NCBI RefSeq assembly: GCF_049800675.1
Contig: NZ_JBLOOT010000005.1
Location: 186,001 to 250,000, forward strand
Length of the DNA stretch: 64,000 bases
Direction of reading: 5' to 3'
Origin: Cauispirillum nitrogeniifigens
GTDB lineage: Bacteria; Pseudomonadota; Alphaproteobacteria; Rhodospirillales; Rhodospirillaceae
Part shown: positions 49,919 through 59,297 of the stretch, in pieces
Numbering within the stretch: position 1 is the first letter of the stretch
Layout of the letters: each line of letters starts with the position of its first letter
Made by a program: the position numbers and the translations under genes
Notes under the pieces: generated by a model
The model's input: the letters and a program-made list of their open reading frames with translations, nothing else
What the model was told of the DNA's origin: nothing
Databases searched by the model: none

Positions 49919-52636
49919 GTGCTGCTCCACGACGCCCGCACCGCTCCCCTGCCTCCCGGCCGCGCCCTGCCGCTGGACGACGGCGCGGCATGGCGCGTGA
50001 CCGAGGGCAGCGTCGACGTCTTCACCAGCCTCGACGGCGTGCGCCGGTTCCTGTTCGCGGCCGGGCCGGGAGCCGTGCTGTGGGGCACGCCACCGGGCAT
50101 CGACGGCCGCATCCTGGAGGCCGTGGCCTGGGACGGCGCGGTGGTCGGGCGCCTCGACCGCGCGCCGACGCCGGCCGAGGTGGAGGGCTGGCTTGCCGGC
50201 CTGCTCGATGGCGCCGCCCATGGCCTGCTGCCCCACCCCGCCGCCGACCGCCGCCTGCGGCCCGGCGACACGGCGCAGGCGCGGCCGGCGGAGGTGCTGT
50301 CGACACGTGCCGGGGTCGCCTGGCTGACGGCGGCGGAGGCGCCGCTGATGCTCGGCCTGGACGGGCCGCACGGGCTGGTGCCGGTGACGCCGCTGTCGTG
50401 GGCGACGAGCACCACCGCCGGGCCGGTGGAGTGCCTGGACACCGCCGCCGTGCTGGCGCGGCCCGATGGCCTCGCGCAGGTCGCCGCCGCCACCGCCTGC
50501 GCCGTGTCGGTGCTGTCGCTCAAGGACAGCCTGGGCCGCGCCGACGAGTTGATCCGCCGCCGCGAGCGCGAGCGCCGCGACCACGAAGGGCTGGCCCGCG
50601 CCGGCCTCGCCCCGCCGCCCGCCGAGCCCGGCGATCCGCTGCTGGCCGTGGTCCGCACCCTGGTCGCGCCGCTGGGCGTGGCGGTGCGGCGGCCGGTGCG
50701 GGTGCGGGCGGTGGACGCCGACAAGCCCCTGACCCTGGAAGAGATTGCCGAGGCGTCCGGGCTGCGGGCGCGGCGGGTGCGCCTGCCCGCCGGGTGGTGG
50801 CGCCGCGACATCGCCCCGCTGCTGGCGTGGCGGCACGATGGCACGCCCGTGGCAGTGGTCGGCCGCAGCCTCGTCGATGCCGCTGGCGCGGCGATACCGC
50901 TGACCGCCGACACGGCGGCGCGGCTGCGGCCGGACGGGCACGTCCTGCATCGCCGGTTGCCGGGGCGGTGGCTGCGCTGGCCCGAGGTGCTGGCCTTCGA
51001 CCTGCCGCGCGGCGACATCGCTGTCCTCGCCCTGGGCGGCGTGGTGGCGGCGGGGCTGGCGGCCGGCGTGCCGATGGCCCTGGGCCGCCTGTTCGCCGGC
51101 CTGCCGATGCGCGACGGCCCGGCGGTGGCGGCGGCGCTGCTGGTCGCCGCGCTGGCCGCCGGTCTGTTCGCCGCCCTGTCGGAGGTCGCCCGCCTGCGCC
51201 TGGAGGGACGCCAGCGCGACGGCCTGGGCGGTGCCCTGTGGGACCGCCTGCTGGGCCTGCCGCTGCCGACGCTGCGGCGCTCTTCCGCCGGCACCCTGGC
51301 GGCGCGGGCCGAGGCGCCGCTGGCGGTGCAGGACGCCTGGCGCCGGCTGCTGGCGGCGGCGCCGCTGGCGGCGGGGCTGGCCGGCGGCGGCCTCGCCGTC
51401 CTCGGCCTGACCGGCACGGCGGGCATCGGAGCCACGCTGTTCGCCGCCGTGGTCGCCCTGTCGGCGGCCACCGGCCTGGCGCGCGGCCGGCTGGCGCGGG
51501 GCGCCCAGGCGGCGGCCGGGCGGGCGCATGGCCTGCTGTTCCAGATGATGAGCGGCCTGTCGCGCATCCGTCTGGCTGCGGCGGAGGACCGTGCCTTCCT
51601 GGTGTGGCTGGAGCAGGCCACCGCCGCCCGCCGCCCGCGCGCCCGCGCCCGCTGGCTGGGCGCCGCCGGGCATGCCCTGCTGGCGGCGGTGCCCCTGGCC
51701 GGGGTGGCGTGGCTGCTCGATGCCCTGCGCGGCGCCGAGCCCGGAGCCACCGTGGCCGCCCTGGCGGCCGTGGCGCCGGTGCTGGTCGCCGCCGCCCGCC
51801 TCGGCTCCGGGCTTGACGGGCTGGCCGCCGCGTGGCCCCAGGCCGAGGTCGCCCGGCCGCTGCTGGACACCCCGCCGGAGCCGAGCGCCGGACGAGTCGA
51901 TCCCGGCCGGCTGTCCGGCGAGATCGAGGTCGCCGGCCTGACCTTCAGCTACGGCGGCGACGCGCCGCCGGTGCTCGACGGGGTCGGGTTCCATGTGCCG
52001 CCGGGAGCCTTCGTCGCCATCGTCGGGCCGTCGGGCAGCGGCAAGTCGACCCTGCTGCGCCTGTTGCTGGGCCTGGAGACGGCCCAGGCCGGAGCAGTGT
52101 TCTACGACGGCTTCGACCTGCGCGGCCTCGACCTGGGAGCGGTGCGGCGGCAGGTCGGCACGGTGTTGCAGGGCGGGCGGCTGATGCCGGGGTCGATCCT
52201 CGACATCGTGCGCGGCGACTCCGGCGCCGGCCTCGATGCCGTGCGCCAAGCCATCGACGCCGCCGGGCTGGGGCCGGACGTGGCCGCCCTGCCCATGGGA
52301 CTGCACACCCTGGTCGCCGATGGGGCGCGTACCCTGTCGGGCGGCCAGGTGCAACGGCTGCTGCTGGCCCGCGCCCTGGCGGCGCGGCCGCCGGTGTTCC
52401 TGCTGGACGAGGCGACCAGCGCGCTCGACAACCGCACCCAGGCGCGGGTCCTGGCCCATCTGGCCGGGATGTCGGCAACGCGGGTGGTGGTGGCCCATCG
52501 CCTGTCGACCATCGCCGAGGCCGACCACATCCTGGTCCTGGAGGGCGGGCGCATCGTCGAGAGCGGCACCTGGGCCACCCTGCTGGCGGCCAACGGGCGG
52601 CTGGCGCGCATGCACGCCCTTCAGGGGACACCCTGA
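49919..52636 (+). CDS. NHLM-type second ABC transporter (permease + ATPase, no peptidase)
   Basis: 905 residues from a GTG at 49919, 3 bp after the previous stop. Long N-terminal region of about 360 residues begins with a cupin/cyclic-nucleotide-like fold (WRVTEGSVDVFTS ...) and lacks C39 residues; then a six-TM exporter domain and ATPase with GPSGSGKST, LSGGQVQRLLLARAL and VFLLDEATSALD. This paired ABC with a long N-terminal domain is typical of NHLM bacteriocin-export loci and may form a heterodimer with the peptidase exporter. Confidence 0.88.
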   Translation: MLLHDARTAPLPPGRALPLDDGAAWRVTEGSVDVFTSLDGVRRFLFAAGPGAVLWGTPPGIDGRILEAVAWDGAVVGRLDRAPTPAEVEGWLAGLLDGAAHGLLPHPAADRRLRPGDTAQARPAEVLSTRAGVAWLTAAEAPLMLGLDGPHGLVPVTPLSWATSTTAGPVECLDTAAVLARPDGLAQVAAATACAVSVLSLKDSLGRADELIRRRERERRDHEGLARAGLAPPPAEPGDPLLAVVRTLVAPLGVAVRRPVRVRAVDADKPLTLEEIAEASGLRARRVRLPAGWWRRDIAPLLAWRHDGTPVAVVGRSLVDAAGAAIPLTADTAARLRPDGHVLHRRLPGRWLRWPEVLAFDLPRGDIAVLALGGVVAAGLAAGVPMALGRLFAGLPMRDGPAVAAALLVAALAAGLFAALSEVARLRLEGRQRDGLGGALWDRLLGLPLPTLRRSSAGTLAARAEAPLAVQDAWRRLLAAAPLAAGLAGGGLAVLGLTGTAGIGATLFAAVVALSAATGLARGRLARGAQAAAGRAHGLLFQMMSGLSRIRLAAAEDRAFLVWLEQATAARRPRARARWLGAAGHALLAAVPLAGVAWLLDALRGAEPGATVAALAAVAPVLVAAARLGSGLDGLAAAWPQAEVARPLLDTPPEPSAGRVDPGRLSGEIEVAGLTFSYGGDAPPVLDGVGFHVPPGAFVAIVGPSGSGKSTLLRLLLGLETAQAGAVFYDGFDLRGLDLGAVRRQVGTVLQGGRLMPGSILDIVRGDSGAGLDAVRQAIDAAGLGPDVAALPMGLHTLVADGARTLSGGQVQRLLLARALAARPPVFLLDEATSALDNRTQARVLAHLAGMSATRVVVAHRLSTIAEADHILVLEGGRIVESGTWATLLAANGRLARMHALQGTP

Positions 52637-52648
52637 GGGGTGCCGGCA

Positions 52649-52666
52649 CCTTGACCCTGGTCAAGG
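52649..52666 (+). terminator. Short hairpin after the exporter operon
   Basis: CCTTGAC-CCTG-GTCAAGG, a 7-bp stem with a 4-nt loop, 13 bp after the stop. It is weak but well placed to end the operon. Confidence 0.4.
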
Positions 52667-52766
52667 CGAGCCCGGATGATTTTGCATGGCCCAGCTACGC
52701 CAAAAGCGTGCAACCTTTTGAGAATCTCCATCGTACTTTCGGCGGACATCACTCCCGAAAGCACGG

Positions 52767-54485
52767 ATGGCCGCCATGCGCCTCAACAACCTTTCTCTCG
52801 CCACCAAGCTGGTGGCCCTTGTGCTGACCCTCTCCACCGTCACCGGCGTCGTCAGCGTCACCGGCGTGACCAACATCAACCACATGTCCCTGGCCACAGA
52901 CGAGATCGCCCTGGCCGGCAGCGAGGCGCTGATCGGCGCCCAGTTGCGGCGCGAGGCGGTGGCCATGAACCGCGGCGAGTTCCGCATCGCGGTCGAGCCG
53001 ACGGAGGAGCAGATCCGCGTCGTCAGCGGGCAGATCGACGAGTCGCGGGTGCGCCTTGAGGACATGCTGCGCAAGGCCCGCGCCACCGCCACCGACGCGC
53101 AGGTCGGCCAGCTCCAGGCCGTCGACACGGCCTATGCCGCCTACCGCGCCTCGCTGGAGGCGACCCTGAAGGTCGCCCGCGAGCATGGCGCCGCCGTGAC
53201 CATGAGCGAGGCGCAGCGCCTCATCCAGGCCGAGGCGCGCAGCAGCCGTGCCGCCGCGATCGCGCTGGAGGAGGCGCTGACCGCCTACGCCGACTATGCC
53301 GACCGCAAGGCCGCCCGCCTGTCGCAGGAGGCCTCCGCCGCCGGCAGCGCGGCCTCGACCCTGATGATCGCCGTCGCCGCGCTGGGCGTGGTCGGTGGCC
53401 TGGGCATCGGCTGGTCGCTGGCGACCTTCGGCGTCTCCCGCCCCATCCGCGCCGCCGTCGCCTGCCTCAAGCGGCTGGCGTCGGGTGACACCGCCGTGGA
53501 CGTCTACGGCGTCGGCCGGGGCGACGAGATCGGCCAGATCGCCGAGGCCATGGAGACCTTCAAGGCCAACCTCATCCACACCCGCGAGATGGAGGCCGAG
53601 GCGGAACGCCAGAAGGCCAAGGCCGCCGCCGACCAGAAGGCCGCCCTCAACCGCATGGCCGACAGCTTCGAGGCCAACGTGCGCGGCGTGGTCGAGGCCG
53701 TGTCCTCGGCCTCCTTGCAGATGAAGGGCTCGGCGCAGTCCATGTCGGCCATCGCCGAGGAAGCCACCCGCCAGGCGACCGCCGTGTCGGCGGCCTCCGA
53801 ACAGGCTTCGGCCAACGTGCAGACGGTCGCCTCGGCCAGCGAGGAACTGGCCGCCTCGGTCGACGAGATCGGCCGGCAGGTGACGGAAGCCGCGCGCATC
53901 GCCAGCCAGGCGGTCGACGAGGCCGAACATAACCGCGAGATCGTCCAGGGCCTGGCCGGCGCCGCCGACCGCATCGGCGAGGTCATCGGCCTGATCACCG
54001 ACATCGCCAGCCAGACCAACCTGCTCGCCCTCAACGCCACCATCGAGGCGGCGCGCGCCGGCGATGCCGGCAAGGGCTTCGCGGTCGTCGCCAACGAGGT
54101 CAAGGCGCTGGCCAACCAGACCGCGCGGGCCACCGACGACATCCGCCAGCAGATCACCAGCGTCCAGGGCGCCACCCAGGAAGCGGTGCGGGCCATCGAC
54201 ATGGTGACCAAGACCATCGCCCGCATCAGCGAGATCAGCCAGGGCATCGCCAGCGCCGTGGAGGAACAGAACGCCGCCACCCGCGAAATCGCCCGCAACG
54301 TCGAGGAAGCCGCCGTCGGCACCCAGGAAGTCTCCTCCAACATCGTCGGCGTCACCGAAGCCGCCGGCAGCGCCGGCTCCACCGCCCACGAGGTGGAACA
54401 GGCGGCAGACAGCCTCAGCCAGCAGTCGGGCGTGCTGACCCGCGAAGTCGACCGCTTCATCGCCACGGTCCGCCAGGCCGCCTGA
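52767..54485 (+). CDS. Methyl-accepting chemotaxis protein
   Basis: 572 residues (ATG at 52767, or 52776 with GGATGG upstream). TM helices at about residues 12-32 and 193-215 enclose a helical periplasmic sensor of the four-helix-bundle type (Tar/MCP_sensor-like). HAMP and the signalling coiled coil follow with the tip EAARAGDAGKGFAVVANEVKALANQTARATDDI core. The partner signal is unknown. It is separated from the exporter operon by 130 bp. Confidence 0.92.
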   Translation: MAAMRLNNLSLATKLVALVLTLSTVTGVVSVTGVTNINHMSLATDEIALAGSEALIGAQLRREAVAMNRGEFRIAVEPTEEQIRVVSGQIDESRVRLEDMLRKARATATDAQVGQLQAVDTAYAAYRASLEATLKVAREHGAAVTMSEAQRLIQAEARSSRAAAIALEEALTAYADYADRKAARLSQEASAAGSAASTLMIAVAALGVVGGLGIGWSLATFGVSRPIRAAVACLKRLASGDTAVDVYGVGRGDEIGQIAEAMETFKANLIHTREMEAEAERQKAKAAADQKAALNRMADSFEANVRGVVEAVSSASLQMKGSAQSMSAIAEEATRQATAVSAASEQASANVQTVASASEELAASVDEIGRQVTEAARIASQAVDEAEHNREIVQGLAGAADRIGEVIGLITDIASQTNLLALNATIEAARAGDAGKGFAVVANEVKALANQTARATDDIRQQITSVQGATQEAVRAIDMVTKTIARISEISQGIASAVEEQNAATREIARNVEEAAVGTQEVSSNIVGVTEAAGSAGSTAHEVEQAADSLSQQSGVLTREVDRFIATVRQAA

Positions 54486-54534
54486 CCACGGCGCCGTGTT
54501 TCCCCACCCCTCCGATTGACAATTTTCAATGCCG

Positions 54535-54570
54535 GCGACACGCCAAAGGCCTTCAATGGCGGCGTGTCGC
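54535..54570 (+). terminator. Hairpin after the chemoreceptor gene
   Basis: GCGACACGCC (54535-54544) and GGCGTGTCGC (54561-54570), perfect 10-bp stem with a 16-nt loop, 50 bp after the stop and 20 bp before a small ORF. It may end the chemoreceptor message or lie in the leader of the small ORF. Confidence 0.5.
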
Positions 54571-54589
54571 ACCGCATCGGGAGGGCGTC

Positions 54590-54679
54590 ATGTCGTTGGA
54601 AGAGGCATTCTCCTATGGCCTGGGGGGCCTGGGGGGCCTGGGCGCCTTCATCATCTTCAAGGTCGTGACGCCGCGTTAG
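54590..54679 (+). CDS. 29-residue Gly-rich hydrophobic peptide
   Basis: ATG 54590 to TAG 54677-54679, with GGGAGG six bases upstream. The peptide has a short acidic N-terminus (MSLEEAFSY), three GlyGly/Gly steps (GLGGLGGLG), a hydrophobic AFIIF core and a KVVTPR end. It could be a small membrane peptide. Because two double-Gly sites are present and a C39 exporter is encoded 2 kb upstream, a secreted-peptide role can be considered, but it lacks a normal leader. The GGGGCC-repeat coding sequence (54616-54640) is low-complexity. Confidence 0.45.
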   Translation: MSLEEAFSYGLGGLGGLGAFIIFKVVTPR

Positions 54680-54910
54680 GCCGTTCTTGCTATTCCGACA
54701 CCGGGTCCGTCATCCCTCCCGCCCTTGACGGCCCCCGGTCGACGTCGCCCCGGGCTTCGGCGTAAAAGCCTTCCCTCCATGCAGGCCCGGGGCGGCGTTC
54801 CTTTCGCTGAACGCAGGTCAGATGTGCTCAGCCGGCGCATGACGCCGCGCCGCGACCCTGGTATGGGAGGAGCATCCGCCTCCCTTTCCCAGCGCCGGGC
54901 GTTGCCGCTG

Positions 54911-55888
54911 ATGCCAGCCGTCATGTTCCTCCGCCGCCTTCTGGGCGACTCGCTGTCCCTGTACTGGGATCTGGTCAAGATCATGGTTCCGGTCATGGTC
55001 GCCGTGAAGGTGGCCGTGGGCTTCGGCCTGATCGAGGCGGCGACGGCCGTGTTCGCGCCGCTGATGGCCGTGGTCGGCCTGCCGCAGGAAATGGGCCTGG
55101 TGTGGGCCACCGCCGCGCTGGTCAACATCTACGGCGGCGCGGCGGCGCTGATCGGCGTGCTGCCCGGCACGCCGCTGAGCGTCGCCCAGGCCACCGTGCT
55201 GCTGTCGATGATCCTGGCGGCGCATTCCCTGCCGGTGGAGCAGCGGGTGTGCCAGAAGACCGGCGCCGGGCTGGTGTTCACCACCCTGCTGCGGCTGGGC
55301 GCGGCGCTGCTCTACGGCGCCATCCTCAACGGCATCTACAGCGCGCTGGACGTCCTCCAGCAGCCGGTGGTCATCGCCTGGCTGCCGTCCAGCCCGCCGG
55401 ATGCGGGGTGGGCGGAATGGGCGCTCGACAGCCTGATCACCCTGGCCACCATCTTCGCCATCATCGTCGCCCTGCTGGCCCTGCTGCGGCTGCTCGACGC
55501 CAGCGGTGTGACGGCGTTCCTCACCCGCGTCCTGGCGCCGGTGCTGCGGGTCATGGGCATCGGCCCGCAGGCGACGCCGCTGGCCATGGTCGGGGTGCTG
55601 CTGGGGCTGTCCTACGGCGGCGGCCTGATCATCCGCGAGGCACGGGCCGGCACCCTGCCGCCGCGCGACGTGTTCCTGGCGGTGTGCTTCATGGCCATCT
55701 GCCACAGCATGATCGAGGACACCCTGTTCATGATCGCCCTGGGCGGCCACTGGTCGGGCATCGTCGTCGGCCGGCTGGTGTTCTCGCTGGTGGTCATGGC
55801 GGTGCTGGCGCGCATCGTCCACGCGCTGCCCGACGCTGCCCTGGAACGCTGGCTGTACCGCAGTCCGGCACCGCAGCCGGCCGAGTAG
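54911..55888 (+). CDS. Nucleoside-recognition (Gate) domain membrane protein
   Basis: 325 residues from an ATG at 54911 (54923 is an alternative); the open frame upstream to 54725 is not protein-like. About eight TM helices in two Gate-type halves, with the family segments VNIYGGAAALIGVLPG and LGLSYGGGLIIREAR. Gate-domain proteins include SpmA/FeoB-type and nucleoside transporter-related proteins; the transported substrate is unknown. Confidence 0.75.
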   Translation: MPAVMFLRRLLGDSLSLYWDLVKIMVPVMVAVKVAVGFGLIEAATAVFAPLMAVVGLPQEMGLVWATAALVNIYGGAAALIGVLPGTPLSVAQATVLLSMILAAHSLPVEQRVCQKTGAGLVFTTLLRLGAALLYGAILNGIYSALDVLQQPVVIAWLPSSPPDAGWAEWALDSLITLATIFAIIVALLALLRLLDASGVTAFLTRVLAPVLRVMGIGPQATPLAMVGVLLGLSYGGGLIIREARAGTLPPRDVFLAVCFMAICHSMIEDTLFMIALGGHWSGIVVGRLVFSLVVMAVLARIVHALPDAALERWLYRSPAPQPAE

Positions 55889-55950
55889 GCGCTGTCCCCC
55901 AGGAGGTTTCCTCTGGCACCCCGCGCGGCGACGGGATAATTGTCTGAGGC

Positions 55951-57903
55951 ATGACAGCCAAGCGTCCGCCCCTGTACTGGCTGCCCAAGAGGGTGAGCCG
56001 TTCGACCGCCGCCTACGCCCATGACGTGGCGATGGCGGGCCTGGCCTATGGCCTGGCCCTGTTCCTGCGCGTCGGCACGGCGCTGTTCGACCACATCGAG
56101 CCGGCACAGTTCGCCCTCGGCGGAGCGCTGTTCGTGGCGGTGGCGGCGGTGGTGTTCCGCACCCAGGGTCTGTACCGGGGGGTGTGGCGCTATGCCAGCC
56201 TCAACGACATGGCGGCGCTGATGCGGGCGGCGACGCTGACCATCCTGGTCTACATGCCGGTGATGTTCCTGGTCAGCCGCCTGGAGGGCCTGCCGCGATC
56301 GTTCCTGGTCATCGCCTGGTTCGTGCTGATCTTCCTGCTCGGGCTGCCGCGCTTCGCCTATCGCCTGCTCAAGGACCGCCGCTGGGACACCATCCTCCAG
56401 CGCGAGGCCGAGGGGCCGCGCATCCCCGTGCTGCTGGTCGGCGCCGGCGACGGGGCGGAGTTGTTCATCCGCTCCCTCAAGCAGCGCTCGCATGCCGACT
56501 ACGAGGTCGTCGGCCTGCTGTCGGAGAAATCCCAGCGGGTCGGCCTGAACATCCACGGCAAGCGCGTCCTGGGCACCATCGACCAGTTGCCGGAGGTCAT
56601 CGAGCGCCTGACCGCCCAGGAAGCCAAGCCGCACCGCCTGGTGCTGACCCGCGACGACGTCGACCGCGACATGCTGCGCTGGCTGTTCGAGCAGGCCGAT
56701 GCCCTGGGCGTCGGCCTGGGCCGCATGCCGCGCCTGACCGACTTCCGCCACGGCAAGGCCGACGCCCTGGAGGTCCGCCCGGTCGCCATCGAGGACCTGC
56801 TGGGCCGCCCGCAGGCCCGCCTGGACCGCGACGCCATGCGCGCCCTGGTGGCCGGGCGCCGGGTGCTGGTGACGGGGGCCGGCGGCTCCATCGGCTCGGA
56901 ACTGGTGCGTCAGGTCGCCGCCCTCGGCCCGGCCCGGCTGGTGCTGCTGGAGGCATCGGAATTCGCCCTCTACAGCATCGACCGCGAGATCCTGGAGACC
57001 TTCCCCGCCGTCGCCCGCGCCCCCATGCTGGCCGACGTGCGCGACCGCCGCCGCATCGAGGGCGTGTTCGCCGCCGAACGGCCGGAGCTGGTGTTCCACG
57101 CCGCCGCCCTCAAGCATGTGCCCATCGTCGAGGAGCACCCCCTGGAAGGCGTGCTGACCAACATCTGCGGCACCCGCATCGTCGCCGACGCCTGCCGCGC
57201 CTTCGGCACCCGCGCCATGGTGCTGATCTCCACCGACAAGGCGGTCAACCCGACCAACGTGATGGGCGCCACCAAACGGGTGGCGGAGCAGTACTGTCAG
57301 GCTCTGGACAGCGGTCATGACGGTCCCCGCTTCATGGTGGTGCGCTTCGGCAACGTCCTGGGCTCCACCGGGTCGGTGGTGCCGCTGTTCCAGCGCCAGC
57401 TTGCCGCCGGCGGGCCGATCACCGTCACCCACCCCGACATGACCCGCTACTTCATGACCATCCGCGAGGCGGTGGAACTGGTGCTCCAGGCGTCCGCCCT
57501 GGGGCTGGGCAGCGGGCGGTTCCAGGGCCATGTCTTCGTCCTCGACATGGGCAAGCCGGTGCGCATCGTCGATCTGGCGCGCCAGATGATCCGCCTGGCC
57601 GGGCTGCGGCCGGGGTCGGACATCCACATCACCTTCACCGGCCTGCGCCCCGGCGAGAAGCTGTTCGAGGAGATCTTCCACGGCGCCGAACCGCCGGTGC
57701 CGACCGAACAGGACGGCATCCTGGTGGCCAGCCCGCGCACCGTGCCGCACGATGCCCTGAGCGCCTTCCTCGACCGCATGGAAGCCTGCGCGCGCGGCGG
57801 CGACCTGGAGGCGGTGATGGAGGACCTGCGCGCCCTGGTGCCGGAGTACGATCCTCCGGCGGTGATCGGCGCGGAGTCGCTGCCCGGCATCGCCCAAAGG
57901 TGA
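55951..57903 (+). CDS. FlaA1/CapD-type nucleotide-sugar dehydratase, membrane anchored
   Basis: 650 residues. Four TM helices (about 25-135) are followed by a CoA-binding-like Rossmann domain and a second SDR domain with VTGAGGSIGSELVRQ, the FlaA1-type catalytic segment STDKAVNPTNVMGATKR and HPDMTRYFMTIREAV. The family makes UDP-4-keto-6-deoxy-GlcNAc or related sugars for capsule, O-antigen or protein glycans. Followed 130 bp later by another sugar-nucleotide enzyme. Confidence 0.88.
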   Translation: MTAKRPPLYWLPKRVSRSTAAYAHDVAMAGLAYGLALFLRVGTALFDHIEPAQFALGGALFVAVAAVVFRTQGLYRGVWRYASLNDMAALMRAATLTILVYMPVMFLVSRLEGLPRSFLVIAWFVLIFLLGLPRFAYRLLKDRRWDTILQREAEGPRIPVLLVGAGDGAELFIRSLKQRSHADYEVVGLLSEKSQRVGLNIHGKRVLGTIDQLPEVIERLTAQEAKPHRLVLTRDDVDRDMLRWLFEQADALGVGLGRMPRLTDFRHGKADALEVRPVAIEDLLGRPQARLDRDAMRALVAGRRVLVTGAGGSIGSELVRQVAALGPARLVLLEASEFALYSIDREILETFPAVARAPMLADVRDRRRIEGVFAAERPELVFHAAALKHVPIVEEHPLEGVLTNICGTRIVADACRAFGTRAMVLISTDKAVNPTNVMGATKRVAEQYCQALDSGHDGPRFMVVRFGNVLGSTGSVVPLFQRQLAAGGPITVTHPDMTRYFMTIREAVELVLQASALGLGSGRFQGHVFVLDMGKPVRIVDLARQMIRLAGLRPGSDIHITFTGLRPGEKLFEEIFHGAEPPVPTEQDGILVASPRTVPHDALSAFLDRMEACARGGDLEAVMEDLRALVPEYDPPAVIGAESLPGIAQR

Positions 57904-58033
57904 CCGGGAACGCCCTGATCTGACGCAAACGGCGTGGCACCGGAACGGTGCCCCCCGCCGGGCCATTGCTCCCCAAGCGGAAGAAGCTGTCGCTCCACCG
58001 CAACGGGAACAACGGCTGGCGGAGGCGTCCTTC

Positions 58034-59008
58034 ATGGCCAAAGGCTTTTCGCGCAAGCGCATCCTCGTCACCGGCGGCGCCGGGTTCATCGGCTCGCACC
58101 TGTGCGAACGCCTGCTGGAGCGTGGCGACGAGGTGCTGTGCGTCGACAACCACTTCACCGGCCGGCGGGGCAACGTCGCTCCCCTGCTCGACAACCCGCG
58201 CTTCGAGCTGATGCGTCACGACATCACCTTCCCGCTCTATGTCGAGGTCGACGAGATCTACAACCTCGCCTGCCCGGCCAGCCCGGTGCACTACCAGTTC
58301 GACCCGGTGCAGACGACCAAGACCAGCGTGCACGGGGCCATCAACATGCTGGGTCTGGCCAAGCGCCTGAAGGCCAAGATCCTCCAGGCCTCCACCTCCG
58401 AGGTCTACGGCGACCCGGCGATGCATCCGCAGCCGGAAGGCTACTGGGGCAACGTCAATCCCATCGGCCCGCGCGCCTGCTACGACGAAGGCAAGCGCTG
58501 CGCCGAGACGCTGTTCTTCGACTATCACCGCCAGCACGGCCTGCGCATCAAGGTGGCGCGCATCTTCAACACCTATGGCCCGCGCATGCATCCCAACGAC
58601 GGCCGGGTGGTGTCGAACTTCATCGTCCAGGCGCTCCAGGATGCGCCCATCACCATCTACGGCAACGGCTTGCAGACGCGGTCCTTCTGCTACGTCGACT
58701 GCCTGGTCGACGGGCTGATGCGCCTGATGGACAGCGACGACGCCCTGACCGGCCCGGTCAACCTGGGCAATCCCGGCGAGTTCACCATGCTGGAGCTGGC
58801 CGCCAAGGTCATCGCGGTGACCGGCTCGCGCTCGGTGATCGAGCATCACCCGCTGCCGCAGGACGACCCCCGCCAGCGCCGCCCCGACATCGCCCAGGCG
58901 CGCCGCGTGCTGGGCTGGGAACCCCGCGTGCCGCTGGCCGAGGGCCTGGAGCACACGGCGGCCTACTTCCGCCAGCTTCTGGGAACCCGCAGCGCCGTGG
59001 CGATCTGA
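58034..59008 (+). CDS. UDP-glucuronate decarboxylase-like SDR enzyme
   Basis: 324 residues. NAD-binding VTGGAGFIGSHLCERLL, the UXS-type CPASPVHYQFDPVQT stretch, active-site YDEGKR (Y...K) with STSEVYGDP, and RIFNTYGPRMHPNDGRVVSNF are all present. It should convert UDP-glucuronate to UDP-xylose with internal NAD+. Together with the preceding dehydratase it suggests surface polysaccharide synthesis. A strong terminator follows. Confidence 0.88.
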   Translation: MAKGFSRKRILVTGGAGFIGSHLCERLLERGDEVLCVDNHFTGRRGNVAPLLDNPRFELMRHDITFPLYVEVDEIYNLACPASPVHYQFDPVQTTKTSVHGAINMLGLAKRLKAKILQASTSEVYGDPAMHPQPEGYWGNVNPIGPRACYDEGKRCAETLFFDYHRQHGLRIKVARIFNTYGPRMHPNDGRVVSNFIVQALQDAPITIYGNGLQTRSFCYVDCLVDGLMRLMDSDDALTGPVNLGNPGEFTMLELAAKVIAVTGSRSVIEHHPLPQDDPRQRRPDIAQARRVLGWEPRVPLAEGLEHTAAYFRQLLGTRSAVAI

Positions 59009-59030
59009 GCCGGCAGCGCCGTAACCGGAT

Positions 59031-59065
59031 GCCCCCCGGCGGTCCCGCCGGGGGGCTTGTCTTTT
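59031..59065 (+). terminator. Intrinsic terminator after the sugar-nucleotide genes
   Basis: GCCCCCCGGCGG (59031-59042) and CCGCCGGGGGGC (59045-59056) form a tight stem, followed by TTGTCTTTT. Confidence 0.85.
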
Positions 59066-59205
59066 CGCACCTGCACACCAAAGCAGCCCAAATGATGCGC
59101 AGGCGCCCGGCGAATGCATAAAAATTCGGCATGGCCGGCACCAACGTCGCGCCCCCGGCCGTCGCCAAGGACCGTGGGCGACGCAAAAGCGCCGTCTGCG
59201 GCTTC

Positions 59206-59220
59206 TGGCACGGCTCTTGA
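59206..59220 (+). promoter_or_regulatory. Sigma-54 promoter of glnK-amtB
   Basis: TGGCAC-N5-TTGA (-24 at 59206-59211, -12 at 59217-59220), one base off the -12 consensus TTGC, about 78 bp before the glnK ATG. NtrC-dependent control is the usual arrangement for glnK-amtB. Upstream GCACC half-sites are present but not a clear palindrome. Confidence 0.7.
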
Positions 59221-59297
59221 AAGACACTCCTCCGGTACTCCCGGCAGGTCTGCCGCCAAGCGCGACCGCCTAAGCAAATAACTGAGGGGTGATCTTC

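Noticed and set aside
49237..52615. Very long minus-strand open frames
   Set aside because: They oppose the two ABC exporter genes, whose Walker, signature and peptidase motifs are intact; composition is Arg/Ala/Gly or His/Gln repeats typical of antisense frames.
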